Notes under the pieces: model-generated | Told to the model about the DNA's origin: nothing | The model's input: the letters and a program-made list of their open reading frames with translations, nothing else | Database searches by the model: none | Shown: positions 1-6,306 of the stretch, in pieces | Position numbering within the stretch: the stretch's first letter is position 1 | How the letters are laid out: each line of letters starts with the position of its first letter | Made by a program: the position numbers and the translations under genes | From: JAZDLM01 sp043801895 | GTDB lineage: Bacteria > Patescibacteriota > Kazan-3B-28 | Assembly: GCA_043801895.1 (NCBI GenBank) | Contig: JAZDLM010000015.1 | Location: forward strand, 1-7,455 | DNA: 7,455 nucleotides | Reading direction: 5' to 3'

Positions 1-747
1 TACAGCGGGGTCGGTAGCAACTGCCATAATTTGTTCTGCCAGCCACCCCCGCGCTCCCGCTAGCACTAATTTAATCTCGCCTAGCCTAGGCTTAGCTTGC
101 TGATAAGCCCGAACGAGAGCGACCACATTCTTGCGCGGCTCGAGCGTTCCCAGATACAAAATAAATTTATCGGGGACTCGATAACGATCTCGTACCGTTT
201 CAATTGATGGGTGATCGAGTAGGAGCGGCTGGCACGATTCATCAGCCGCCAGAGGCGTGACCGTAATTTTATTGCCATCGACTCCGAACAAATCGATCGC
301 CTCTTGCTTAGTAAATTCGGAAATGGCAAGCAGCTGGCTGGATCGTTGCAATGCCCGCCGACCCAATAATCTTTCCCAAAATAAAGTTTTAGCGCGATGG
401 GTTTCGGGATAGCGCCAGGGAGTAAAATCAAAAATCGTGGTCACCACCGGGACTCCCCAAACCAAAGCCGGGACGATCCAACTAGTAGTTGAAAAATAAA
501 CCTGGACCGAGTGGCTAAATAACAGCCACCAAATTACCCCCAGCTGCCAAACCAACGAGCGCCCGCCCATTTTGCGCTGCGTCCAACGGCCGGCCGGGAG
601 ATCGACAGTTTGCCAATTATAGGTCAAGAGGACCAGATCGGCGGATACACCCTCGGCCAGCATCGCTTTAACTAGTTGCCAAACATATTCGCCCTTGCCG
701 GCATGTTTTTGTTCTGCAGCCTCACGAAAATCGATTGCGATCTTCAT
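1..747 (-). CDS. GT4-family glycosyltransferase, partial (C-terminus beyond the left edge)
   Basis: The frame is open from an ATG at 747 to the window edge, giving the first 249 residues. It probably transfers a sugar from a nucleotide-sugar donor onto a surface polysaccharide or lipid-linked glycan at the inner face of the membrane. The start MKIAIDFRE, with a GKGEY stretch at residues 18-21, resembles the N-terminal Rossmann domain of GT4 enzymes. Residues 141-167 (AISEFTKQEA through ITVTPLA) match the usual segment before the linker. ILYLGTLEPRKNV at 196-208 opens the C-terminal donor-binding domain, with the conserved R205-K206. The catalytic E-x7-E motif would lie beyond the edge. The start codon overlaps the flippase stop (ATGA), and I see no Shine-Dalgarno sequence, so translation is probably coupled. 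Family is clear; sugar and acceptor cannot be told. Confidence 0.9.
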   Translation of the reverse strand, partial: MKIAIDFREAAEQKHAGKGEYVWQLVKAMLAEGVSADLVLLTYNWQTVDLPAGRWTQRKMGGRSLVWQLGVIWWLLFSHSVQVYFSTTSWIVPALVWGVPVVTTIFDFTPWRYPETHRAKTLFWERLLGRRALQRSSQLLAISEFTKQEAIDLFGVDGNKITVTPLAADESCQPLLLDHPSIETVRDRYRVPDKFILYLGTLEPRKNVVALVRAYQQAKPRLGEIKLVLAGARGWLAEQIMAVATDPAV

Positions 748-2159
748 TTCAGGCGAATTAATTCTTTGACTATGCTTTTATCAACCATCTTAAAACATGC
801 CACTAGCAGCAAGTAGATAGCCCCGCCAATGGCGATGTTCAGCCACAGGTTAGTTAGGCCGATCGACTTGATCGCCCCCACCATGACCGCCGCACTAATT
901 AACGCTTTGAGCAGCATCGCCCAGGGAAGCTTGAATTTGAATTCGCGATAGGCCATCACCGCGACATACCCGGCGGCGATCGCTTCGGTGACGACCGTGA
1001 CTATTGCGGCACCAATATAGGAATAATGGGGGATAGCGATCAAGTTGGCGATTATGTTAAAGACTGCCGCAACTAAATAAGGCCAGACTAGATCTTTTTG
1101 TCGGCCCGCCGCGATCAAACTGTAGTTGGTCACCGCGCCGAAAAAAGAAATCGCAGCGGCCCAAATCAAAATCTTCAGCACGATGCCAGAAGCAGCGAAA
1201 TCTGCCCCTGCCATCATGATCATAAAGGGCGTGCCTACCGCCATCACTCCAAAGGCGATCGGGAGACCGACTATCCCCAAAAAGCCGACCGATTTACTAA
1301 AAATCTTGAGCGCCCGCTCGCGACTCTCGGCCAAGGCCCGGGTAAATACCGGAAAGACAGAGCTCATAAACATCGTCGGGATAGTCAAAACCACCTCCAG
1401 CACCCGATAGGGCGGGCCGTAAATTCCCACCGCGTATTCACCCTTGATCGCTCCGAGCATTACCGTGTCGATGCGGAAATAAAGTACCGAGAGCATCCCC
1501 ACCAAGCCCATTGGCCAGGCCTCAATAAGAAATTCTTGCCAGTATTTAAAGTCCCATTTGGGAGTGATGGGCGTAGCCGGCCAGGCCCAAGCCAGCTGCA
1601 CCAAAAAGCCAGCCAGGTTAATCGCCGAGATCATTAAGATGATCCCCAGCAACCCAACATTGTGGTGGATACCCCAAATCACTAGGCCGAGATAACTTAG
1701 CCGCGCGATGATGTCGACGATCGCGGTTTTATGCATCTTCAGCTGAGCCTGGAACAAGCTCATCGGGACTAGGGTAAGCGACAGGGCAGCCTGATAGACC
1801 GAGCCGATGGCAATGCCCTGGATCATAACCGGGTCATGATAAAACACTCGTGCCGCTAAGTAGGCTCCCCCGAACGCCACCACGCTTAAAAGTAGCTTGA
1901 TACTAAGAATGTTCCCTAGAATGTCCGAGGCCCGGTCGGGATACTTGGTCACCTCCCGCACCTGCAGAAGAAAGAAGCCGAAATCAACGATTACGCTAAA
2001 AAGGGCGAGGTATGCAAAGATCAGGGTGTACTGGCCATACCCCTCTACCCCCAGATAACGCGCCAAATAGCCGACGACCAGAAATGAAGCAACGGTGGTG
2101 ACCGCTCGGGCGATCAATTGCACCAGCGTGTTGAAGGCAACTAGACGAGTGGCGCTCAC
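744..2159 (-). CDS. Polysaccharide flippase, MOP superfamily (Wzx/RfbX-like)
   Basis: This 471-residue integral membrane protein probably flips lipid-linked oligosaccharide or polysaccharide units across the cytoplasmic membrane. Its length and roughly 12-14 hydrophobic segments fit the MOP flippases. The first helix is followed by LARYLGVEGYGQY at residues 32-44, the signature start of this family (a-LGp-eyG-y). A mid-protein stretch RIDTVMLG, after the first half of the helices, is also typical. I chose a GTG start at 2159 because AGGA (2170-2167) lies 7 nt upstream, the preceding methyltransferase stops 2 nt before it, and the protein then begins just ahead of the first helix. An upstream ATG at 2216 is open but would add 19 unlikely residues and overlap the methyltransferase. 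The stop overlaps the glycosyltransferase start by 4 nt. The exported glycan is unknown. Confidence 0.92.
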   Translation of the reverse strand: MSATRLVAFNTLVQLIARAVTTVASFLVVGYLARYLGVEGYGQYTLIFAYLALFSVIVDFGFFLLQVREVTKYPDRASDILGNILSIKLLLSVVAFGGAYLAARVFYHDPVMIQGIAIGSVYQAALSLTLVPMSLFQAQLKMHKTAIVDIIARLSYLGLVIWGIHHNVGLLGIILMISAINLAGFLVQLAWAWPATPITPKWDFKYWQEFLIEAWPMGLVGMLSVLYFRIDTVMLGAIKGEYAVGIYGPPYRVLEVVLTIPTMFMSSVFPVFTRALAESRERALKIFSKSVGFLGIVGLPIAFGVMAVGTPFMIMMAGADFAASGIVLKILIWAAAISFFGAVTNYSLIAAGRQKDLVWPYLVAAVFNIIANLIAIPHYSYIGAAIVTVVTEAIAAGYVAVMAYREFKFKLPWAMLLKALISAAVMVGAIKSIGLTNLWLNIAIGGAIYLLLVACFKMVDKSIVKELIRLK

Positions 2160-2161
2160 GA

Positions 2162-2749
2162 TTATTTCCTTTCGATCACTGCCATATATTCGACCGGGGC
2201 ACGCCATACATACCATTTGGGGAATCGCCGAGGTTCGTAGTTAACACTCTTGACCACTCGGAAAGGGGAGAGGATCTTTTCCCAATTGGCCTTACTCATC
2301 AGTCGTTCGTTACCGAAATCGAGTTGGGGATACCATTGATTTGGCACGGAAAAAACCACTCGAGGAGCAACCCGCAGTTGCTCAGTCAGCATCCGATGAA
2401 TATCGTCATCAGAAAAATGTTCTAATACGCCTTGATGAAAAATCAACTCGAACGAGTTGTCAGGATAGGGCAACTGGAAAGCATCGGCCGCCGCAAATTG
2501 GGCGCGCCCGTTAAGTCGAGCTGATTCTTGCTTGGCCTTGTCGATTACTTGCGGATCCACATCGATGCCGGTAACATCTAGCCCCAGCCAAGAAAAGAAA
2601 ATGCTCATGGCTCCCGAACCGGTGCCGACTTCCAAAATCTTACACGCGCCAGAGTTCAAAATCTCGGACAGAAAATTTCTCTGTCCATATAAGTTCCCCA
2701 GTAGTCCCTCGAGCGCGAGCGGCGCTTGATAATACTTGTGCCAATTCAT
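2162..2749 (-). CDS. Class I SAM-dependent methyltransferase
   Basis: This 195-residue protein has a Rossmann-fold methyltransferase core. Motif I is ILEVGTGSGAMS at residues 38-49, which binds S-adenosylmethionine. GIDVDP at 61-66 holds the acidic residue (D63 or D65) expected to contact the ribose. ADAFQLPYPDNSFE at 88-101 and HQGVLEHF at 105-112 match the motif II/III region of the Methyltransf_11/25 type (compare UbiE-like). The C-terminal part (VVFSVPNQWYPQL and onward) is typical of small-molecule or glycolipid methyltransferases. The substrate cannot be read from sequence. Position between KhpB and the flippase, 2 nt from the latter, suggests a link to the surface-glycan genes rather than to rRNA modification; this is inference. 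The ATG at 2749 follows the khpB stop by 8 nt and has no clear Shine-Dalgarno sequence. Confidence 0.9.
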   Translation of the reverse strand: MNWHKYYQAPLALEGLLGNLYGQRNFLSEILNSGACKILEVGTGSGAMSIFFSWLGLDVTGIDVDPQVIDKAKQESARLNGRAQFAAADAFQLPYPDNSFELIFHQGVLEHFSDDDIHRMLTEQLRVAPRVVFSVPNQWYPQLDFGNERLMSKANWEKILSPFRVVKSVNYEPRRFPKWYVWRAPVEYMAVIERK

Positions 2750-2757
2750 ATTGCAAA

Positions 2758-3225
2758 TTACTTGGCCAGCTTGACTACCACTCGTCGCGATGGCCCAACT
2801 CCGGTGCTCTCACTCATCACCCCCGTCTCTTCCACTAAGGCTAAGTGGATCAGGCGCCGCTCGAACGACGACATGGGCGGCAAATAAACTGCAGTGCCGG
2901 TACTGCGAGCTTGAGCGGCAGCGTTTTGGGCAACTTCGGCTAATCGGCTTCGTTGCTGCTGATGGAACCCGCCGATATTGATCGATACGCTCAGTTCCGA
3001 CTCGGGAAAATCACGGTGAGCGATCAGCCGGATCAGGTGCTGGAGCGCCAACATCGGATCGGCCGATCGGCCCACGAATAAGTCGTCGCGGCCGGTCTCC
3101 ACATCCATCGTCAAAATATTGTCGTCGATGGCGGCAGTAATCTTGGGCACTACACCAAAAAGGTTGCAAATATCAATAAGTCGCTGGGTGATCTTTGCCT
3201 CAATCTGTTTTTCTTCCTTGGTCAT
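2758..3225 (-). CDS. khpB: KH/R3H RNA-binding protein, Jag/KhpB family
   Basis: This 155-residue protein follows yidC, the usual place for Jag (SpoIIIJ-associated protein, KhpB), an RNA-binding regulator of cell envelope and division genes in Gram-positive bacteria. The C-terminal R3H domain is clear: the R-x3-H pair is R123-H127 in FERRLIHLAL, followed by STGVGPSRRVVV at 140-151. The middle aligns with the KH domain (LFVGRSADPMLALQHL at 49-64), but the GxxG loop reads G52-R-S-A55, so the second glycine is lost. The N-terminal Jag-N domain is absent; the start MTKEEKQIEAKI goes straight into the KH region, so the protein is shorter than Firmicutes Jag. The ATG at 3225 overlaps the end of yidC by 26 nt and has no Shine-Dalgarno sequence, which suggests coupled translation. 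Family assignment is firm; the regulated RNAs are unknown. Confidence 0.88.
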   Translation of the reverse strand: MTKEEKQIEAKITQRLIDICNLFGVVPKITAAIDDNILTMDVETGRDDLFVGRSADPMLALQHLIRLIAHRDFPESELSVSINIGGFHQQQRSRLAEVAQNAAAQARSTGTAVYLPPMSSFERRLIHLALVEETGVMSESTGVGPSRRVVVKLAK

Positions 3226-4006
3226 CGGTTGGTTGATTGGCTGCGCGTGCGTCTCTTCGCTGCAGCGAAGTATAAATAATGATCATTTGGACCGCCATCG
3301 CCACCGTGGTGGTAGTCCAATATAGACCGAGGGCGGCGGGGAGGCTCCAGGCGATTACTAGGGTCATGACTGGGAAAATATACATCATCAACTGGGTGTT
3401 GAATAGCTGGGGCTTGTCGGTTTTGGGAGCGTGGTGGTATCGAGTCGTCAGCCAACTTTGGAAGAATTGGACTGCCCCCGCCAGAATAGCTAAGTATATA
3501 TTACGAGTGGTTAGATCAACTACCAGCCCGGGGATATGCAGCCAGGCAAGAAAAGTGGTGTGCAATTCTGTCGGAGGATGCGGGAACCAGCTATAGAGAT
3601 GGACCAGGCTGCTGGTATCCAGCCCGGCGATGAACACACGATAGAGCGCCAACAGGATCGGCAGTTGAATGATCAGGGGCAAACAACTAGCAAACAAGTT
3701 GATGTTGTGCTCTTTGTAGATCTTCATTACCTCTTGCGATTGCTTCTGCGAGTCGTCTTTGTGTTGGGCTTTGATCTGGTCAATTTTCGGCTGAACTTTT
3801 TGCAAATCGCGCTGGGATTTCAGGCTGTCGCGATAAGACGGGTAGAGAACCAACCGGATCAGGATCGTTAGCACAATAATGGCTAGCCCCAAATCTTGCC
3901 CGGGGATATAGACATACAGCAATACTAAAATATTGAGTAGCGGGACATATAAAATCTTGCCCATCCACCCATTCCACATTGCGTCAGTAATTTTGATCCG
4001 AGTCAT
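3200..4006 (-). CDS. yidC: YidC/Oxa1 membrane protein insertase
   Basis: This 268-residue protein inserts and folds membrane proteins in the cytoplasmic membrane, alone or with SecYEG. It has the Oxa1 core of about five transmembrane segments: near residues 18-34, 40-56, a central pair around LFASCLPLIIQLPILLALYRVF, and two C-terminal ones around YLAILAGAVQFFQSWL and MMYIFPVMTLVIAWSLPAALGLYW. The conserved groove arginine is R51 in TILIRLVLYP. A charged cytoplasmic loop (SLKSQRDLQKVQPKIDQIKAQ) follows, as in the family. The large periplasmic P1 domain of E. coli YidC is absent, so it is the short Gram-positive/CPR form. The tail is basic (RRDARAANQ), as in ribosome-interacting homologues. The ATG at 4006 has a strong GGAGG (4020-4016) 9 nt upstream, placed inside the end of yidD. 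I see no lipoprotein signal. Confidence 0.95.
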   Translation of the reverse strand: MTRIKITDAMWNGWMGKILYVPLLNILVLLYVYIPGQDLGLAIIVLTILIRLVLYPSYRDSLKSQRDLQKVQPKIDQIKAQHKDDSQKQSQEVMKIYKEHNINLFASCLPLIIQLPILLALYRVFIAGLDTSSLVHLYSWFPHPPTELHTTFLAWLHIPGLVVDLTTRNIYLAILAGAVQFFQSWLTTRYHHAPKTDKPQLFNTQLMMYIFPVMTLVIAWSLPAALGLYWTTTTVAMAVQMIIIYTSLQRRDARAANQPTDDQGRKTD

Positions 4007-4007
4007 T

Positions 4008-4256
4008 CTAGCTGGCCTCCTGCCTAATCACCGGATCATAACCAAACGGCGCTTTCGGGTGGCAGCGCGCCACCCGGGCGATGGCCAGAAACATTCCCCG
4101 CCAGACGCCCCATTCTTCGATAGACCTTAAAGCGTACTCACTGCAGGTCGGTTGGTAGCGGCAATAGCCGTGAGGATAGTAAAACCGCATCCACCCGCGA
4201 TCGGGGGAAAGGGTCTTTTGATAGAGTCGGACAAGGATTATGGCGATGTGTCTCAC
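4008..4256 (-). CDS. yidD: Membrane protein insertion efficiency factor YidD
   Basis: This 82-residue protein matches YidD, a small membrane-associated protein that aids YidC-dependent insertion. The family hallmarks are all present: an N-terminal amphipathic stretch (IILVRLYQKTLSP), the cysteine segment CRYQPTCSEYALRSI, the middle G-x-WRG, and the end ARCHPKAPFGYDPV. Three cysteines are visible, at residues 32, 38 and 65. The start is GTG at 4256, overlapping the rnpA TGA by 4 nt (GTGA). There is no good Shine-Dalgarno sequence, so it is probably translated by ribosomes ending rnpA. The next gene yidC starts 1 nt after its stop, and the end of yidD holds the yidC ribosome binding site. The length is normal for the family. 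Confidence 0.95.
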   Translation of the reverse strand: MRHIAIILVRLYQKTLSPDRGWMRFYYPHGYCRYQPTCSEYALRSIEEWGVWRGMFLAIARVARCHPKAPFGYDPVIRQEAS

Positions 4257-4555
4257 TTTATTTGATTGATGGCAGTAGTTAGATGTTGCTTGAGCACCGA
4301 GGAGGTAAGGGAGAGAGTCTCTTTCTTGGTGATAACGGTAATGGCCAGCCCGGGCGTAGGAAGCTTGCGGAGGATTTCTCGGACCTGGCGACGGAGGCGA
4401 TTACGAACCACGGCGCGTTTGTCAACTTTTTGGCTGATAACAATGCGGGGCTTGGTTGGGGTACGGACCGCTTCGCACTTAACAGTCAGCCCAGGCCGAT
4501 AGACCACCCGACCCCGGCGCGACACCGATGAATACCTAGAGCTAAAAGGCGTCAT
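4253..4555 (-). CDS. rnpA: Ribonuclease P protein component
   Basis: This 100-residue basic protein is the protein subunit of RNase P, which with the M1-type RNA trims the 5' leader from pre-tRNAs. The RNR signature is clear: KRAVVRNRLRRQVREIL at residues 46-62. It is preceded by PRIVISQKVDKRA, which fits the central beta-strand and loop. The N-terminus is short: MTPFSSRYSSVSRRGR replaces the usual longer start with an R-l-k-x-x-x-F stretch. The ATG at 4555 lies 8 nt after the rpmH stop and has no Shine-Dalgarno sequence. The frame stays open upstream into rpmH but shows no ATG, GTG or TTG for about 20 codons, so ATG 4555 is the best choice. Identity rests on the RNR motif and on the position after rpmH. 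Confidence 0.93.
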   Translation of the reverse strand: MTPFSSRYSSVSRRGRVVYRPGLTVKCEAVRTPTKPRIVISQKVDKRAVVRNRLRRQVREILRKLPTPGLAITVITKKETLSLTSSVLKQHLTTAINQIK

Positions 4556-4563
4556 GGGGCAGC

Positions 4564-4698
4564 CTAGACACTTAGCTTTTTCCGGCCCTTCGCGCGACGC
4601 CGCTGCAGAACAGTCTTCCCGCCTCTGGCGCTCATTCTGGCCCGAAAACCGTGGGCCTTTTGCCGTTTACGCTTCTTTGGTTGATAGGTTTGCTTCAT
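4564..4698 (-). CDS. rpmH: 50S ribosomal protein L34
   Basis: This 44-residue, very basic protein is L34 of the large ribosomal subunit. MKQTYQPKKRKRQKAHGF is the family's start, and it continues with RARMSARGGKTVLQRRRAKG before the lysine-rich end GRKKLSV. The length is normal. It is first in the leftward operon, 8 nt ahead of rnpA. A sigma70-like promoter lies just upstream (see 4739-4768), giving a leader of about 35 nt. No Shine-Dalgarno sequence is visible before the ATG; the region is AT-rich (ATTTTTACTCTAACT), which may help initiation. Identification is secure because L34 is short but strongly conserved and its place beside oriC is typical. Confidence 0.97.
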   Translation of the reverse strand: MKQTYQPKKRKRQKAHGFRARMSARGGKTVLQRRRAKGRKKLSV

Positions 4699-4738
4699 AG
4701 TTAGAGTAAAAATCTAAAATCCTGCCCGCTCTTGCACC

Positions 4739-4768
4739 AGTATAGCTGGGGAGAGTTTGTTAGGTCAA
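4739..4768 (-). promoter_or_regulatory. Probable sigma70-type promoter for the rpmH operon
   Basis: On the minus strand the -35 box is TTGACC (4768-4763, 5 of 6 to TTGACA), then an 18-bp spacer, then TATACT (4744-4739, 5 of 6 to TATAAT). Transcription would start near 4732, about 35 nt before the rpmH ATG. The 4783-4816 DnaA-box dyad lies about 15 bp upstream of the -35 box, so bound DnaA could affect it. No experiment supports the start; it is inferred from the boxes and their spacing. Confidence 0.7.
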
Positions 4769-4782
4769 ATCTGGCAAAAATG

Positions 4783-4816
4783 AGTTATCCACATAAATGT
4801 ACAAATGTGGATAACT
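4783..4816. promoter_or_regulatory. Inverted pair of perfect DnaA boxes forming a 12-bp dyad
   Basis: TTATCCACA lies on the plus strand at 4785-4793, and its reverse complement TGTGGATAA at 4806-4814. The arms extend by three more bases to AGTTATCCACAT (4783-4794) and ATGTGGATAACT (4805-4816), with a 10-base centre that itself contains the palindrome TGTACA (4798-4803). Both boxes match the DnaA consensus TTATNCACA exactly. The head-to-head arrangement would let DnaA bind in both orientations, towards both rpmH and dnaA. It could act in origin function, in autoregulation, or both. Confidence 0.85.
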
Positions 4817-4826
4817 TTGTTAGATT
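4798..4826 (+). promoter_or_regulatory. Weak candidate promoter for dnaA
   Basis: TGTACA at 4798-4803 (4 of 6 to the -35 consensus), a 17-bp spacer, and TAGATT at 4821-4826 (4 of 6 to the -10 consensus) give a possible start near 4833, about 28 nt before the dnaA ATG. It overlaps the right DnaA box, which would fit autoregulation. The match is poor, and the true promoter may use other bases in this AT-rich region. Confidence 0.3.
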
Positions 4827-4860
4827 TAAGTGTGCCGAGGGGTAAAAATCAGGGGTGGTT

Positions 4861-6228
4861 ATGGATATGCGTAGTTTATGGCAGGCGGTTCTCGGGGAAA
4901 TCGAGGTGGGGATGAGCCCCGCCAATTTCCAGACCTGGTTTAAAAATACTGCCCTGGATACTGTAGATGAGGACAGGGGTGTGGTGGTAATCCGCGTGCC
5001 CAATGATTTCACTAAGAGCTGGCTCCAAAAGAAGTACCAGAAAGAGATCCACAACTGCCTGACCAAGCGGTTAGGTAAAGTGGTGGTGGTTCAGTATGTC
5101 GTGGGGGGTAAGCCTTCTCAGCAGCCATCTTTGTTGTCTGCTACCGAGTGGGTTGACCAGCAGACGACCAGCGTCGCCCCCGAGACTGGCACAGCGCCCC
5201 GAGAGGGGCTCAACCCTCGATTTACCTTCGACACCTTTGTGGTAGGCGAGAACAGCAAGCTCTGCCACGCAGCCGCTGAGTCAGTAGCCAAACAACCGGG
5301 GGTCGGGCACAACCCGCTCTTCATTTACGGAGGAGTGGGCCTAGGGAAAACTCATTTGCTCCAAGCGATCGGCAATGAAATCCTGAAGCACAGCCGGAAA
5401 GCCAAAGTATTGTATATTACCTCAGAGCGCTTCACCAATGAGATGGTGGAGGCGATCCGCGGCCAAGAGATGAAAGAATTCAAAGACAAGTACCGGAGGG
5501 TGGATTGTCTGTTAATTGACGATATCCAGTTTATTGCCAACAAGGAACAGACCCAAGAGGAATTCTTCCATACCTTCAACGCCCTGTATGATGCTGGTAA
5601 GCAGATTGTGTTGACATCGGACCGGCCGCCCAAGGCGATCCCAGCATTGGAAGAGCGCCTCCGCTCCCGTTTCTTATGGGGGATGATCGCGGATATTTCG
5701 CTCCCAAACTACGAAACTCGGCTGGCAATCCTGCGCTCTAAGATGGAGGTGTTGAAAAAAGAGGTGCCCGAGGAGGTCCTGGCTTATATCGCTAAATCGA
5801 TCAAAACCAATGTCCGCGAACTCGAAGGAGCTCTCACCCGAGTGTTAGCCTTTTCCGATCTGAACGATTCAGAACCAACCCTGGAGGACGCAAGAGAGTT
5901 ATTGGCCGGAATAATTACCGGCCCGGGTAAAAAGGTGGTAAAACCATCGGAAATCGTTCGGACGGTTATTACTCATTTCAATCTAAAGCGGGAAGATCTG
6001 TACGGCCGCAAAAAAACCCGAGAATTAGTGGTCCCCAGGCAAGTATTAGTCTATTTACTCCGAGAGGAATTAGATATGCCTTACACGCAAATCGGGGCGG
6101 AAATCGGGGGAAGAGACCATTCGACCATCATGCATGATTACGCTCGGATGAAGGGGCTTTTACTGGAAGGGAGTGAGCTGGATGAGGAAATCCTCCAGAT
6201 TAAGAATAAATTATACGCAGTGGAATAG
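4861..6228 (+). CDS. dnaA: Chromosomal replication initiator DnaA
   Basis: This 455-residue AAA+ ATPase binds DnaA boxes at oriC, opens the duplex and recruits the helicase. Domain I (residues 1-80, MDMRSLWQAVLGEIE onward, with NFQTWFKNT) is followed by a short linker II to about residue 115. Domain III holds Walker A GGVGLGKT at 157-164, Walker B LLIDD at 217-221, sensor I LTSDRPP at 251-257, the box VII arginine in RLRSRF near residues 266-271, and sensor II NVRELEGAL around 317-325. Domain IV carries the DnaA-box-binding motif GGRDHSTIMH at 416-425. All key residues are present. ATG 4861 was chosen because AGGGG (4851-4855) lies 5 nt upstream and the MDMRSLW start fits the family. A GTG at 4855 and an ATG at 4867 are also in frame. 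Its own boxes lie on both sides, suggesting autoregulation. Confidence 0.97.
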   Translation: MDMRSLWQAVLGEIEVGMSPANFQTWFKNTALDTVDEDRGVVVIRVPNDFTKSWLQKKYQKEIHNCLTKRLGKVVVVQYVVGGKPSQQPSLLSATEWVDQQTTSVAPETGTAPREGLNPRFTFDTFVVGENSKLCHAAAESVAKQPGVGHNPLFIYGGVGLGKTHLLQAIGNEILKHSRKAKVLYITSERFTNEMVEAIRGQEMKEFKDKYRRVDCLLIDDIQFIANKEQTQEEFFHTFNALYDAGKQIVLTSDRPPKAIPALEERLRSRFLWGMIADISLPNYETRLAILRSKMEVLKKEVPEEVLAYIAKSIKTNVRELEGALTRVLAFSDLNDSEPTLEDARELLAGIITGPGKKVVKPSEIVRTVITHFNLKREDLYGRKKTRELVVPRQVLVYLLREELDMPYTQIGAEIGGRDHSTIMHDYARMKGLLLEGSELDEEILQIKNKLYAVE

Positions 6229-6255
6229 TTGGGGAATAACCTGATTTTCTATAAG

Positions 6256-6297
6256 TTGTCCACAGTTTATCCACAATTTATCCACAATTTTACCACA
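6256..6297 (+). promoter_or_regulatory. Phased DnaA-box array, four units at 11-bp spacing
   Basis: TTGTCCACA (6256-6264), TTATCCACA (6267-6275), TTATCCACA (6278-6286) and TTTACCACA (6289-6297) start exactly 11 bp apart, all in the same direction with 2-bp gaps. The second and third are perfect consensus; the first has one change and the fourth two. This spacing puts all boxes on nearly the same face of the helix and suits a DnaA filament. It is the strongest sign that initiation happens here. Confidence 0.85.
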
Positions 6298-6306
6298 TTT
6301 ACTGCT

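Larger units (their letters stand above)
4699..4860. other. Divergent rpmH/dnaA intergenic region, left part of putative oriC
   Basis: This 162-bp stretch separates the divergent genes and holds no reading frame of note. It contains the rpmH promoter, a pair of perfect DnaA boxes in a dyad, and a weak candidate dnaA promoter. The repeated 8-mer TTTGTTAG occurs at 4756-4763 and 4816-4823, flanking the dyad region. The position between rpmH and dnaA is a known oriC site in many bacteria. Functional assignment is inference. Confidence 0.7.

Noticed and set aside
81..431. A complete minus-strand frame of 116 codons
   Set aside because: It is out of frame with the open glycosyltransferase frame over the same bases, which has clear GT4 motifs.
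1098..1637. Long open frame on the plus strand inside the flippase gene
   Set aside because: It is antisense to a clear membrane protein, has low-complexity basic composition, no ribosome binding site and no recognisable domain.
2160..2216. Extension of the flippase to an upstream ATG at 2216
   Set aside because: The 19 extra residues overlap the methyltransferase end and look non-native; GTG 2159 has a well-placed AGGA.
3279..3871. Two overlapping plus-strand open frames opposite yidC
   Set aside because: They mirror the yidC coding strand; neither shows a family motif, and yidC is unmistakable on the other strand.
6229..6260. Possible intrinsic terminator after dnaA
   Set aside because: No GC-rich stem followed by a T run can be drawn here.
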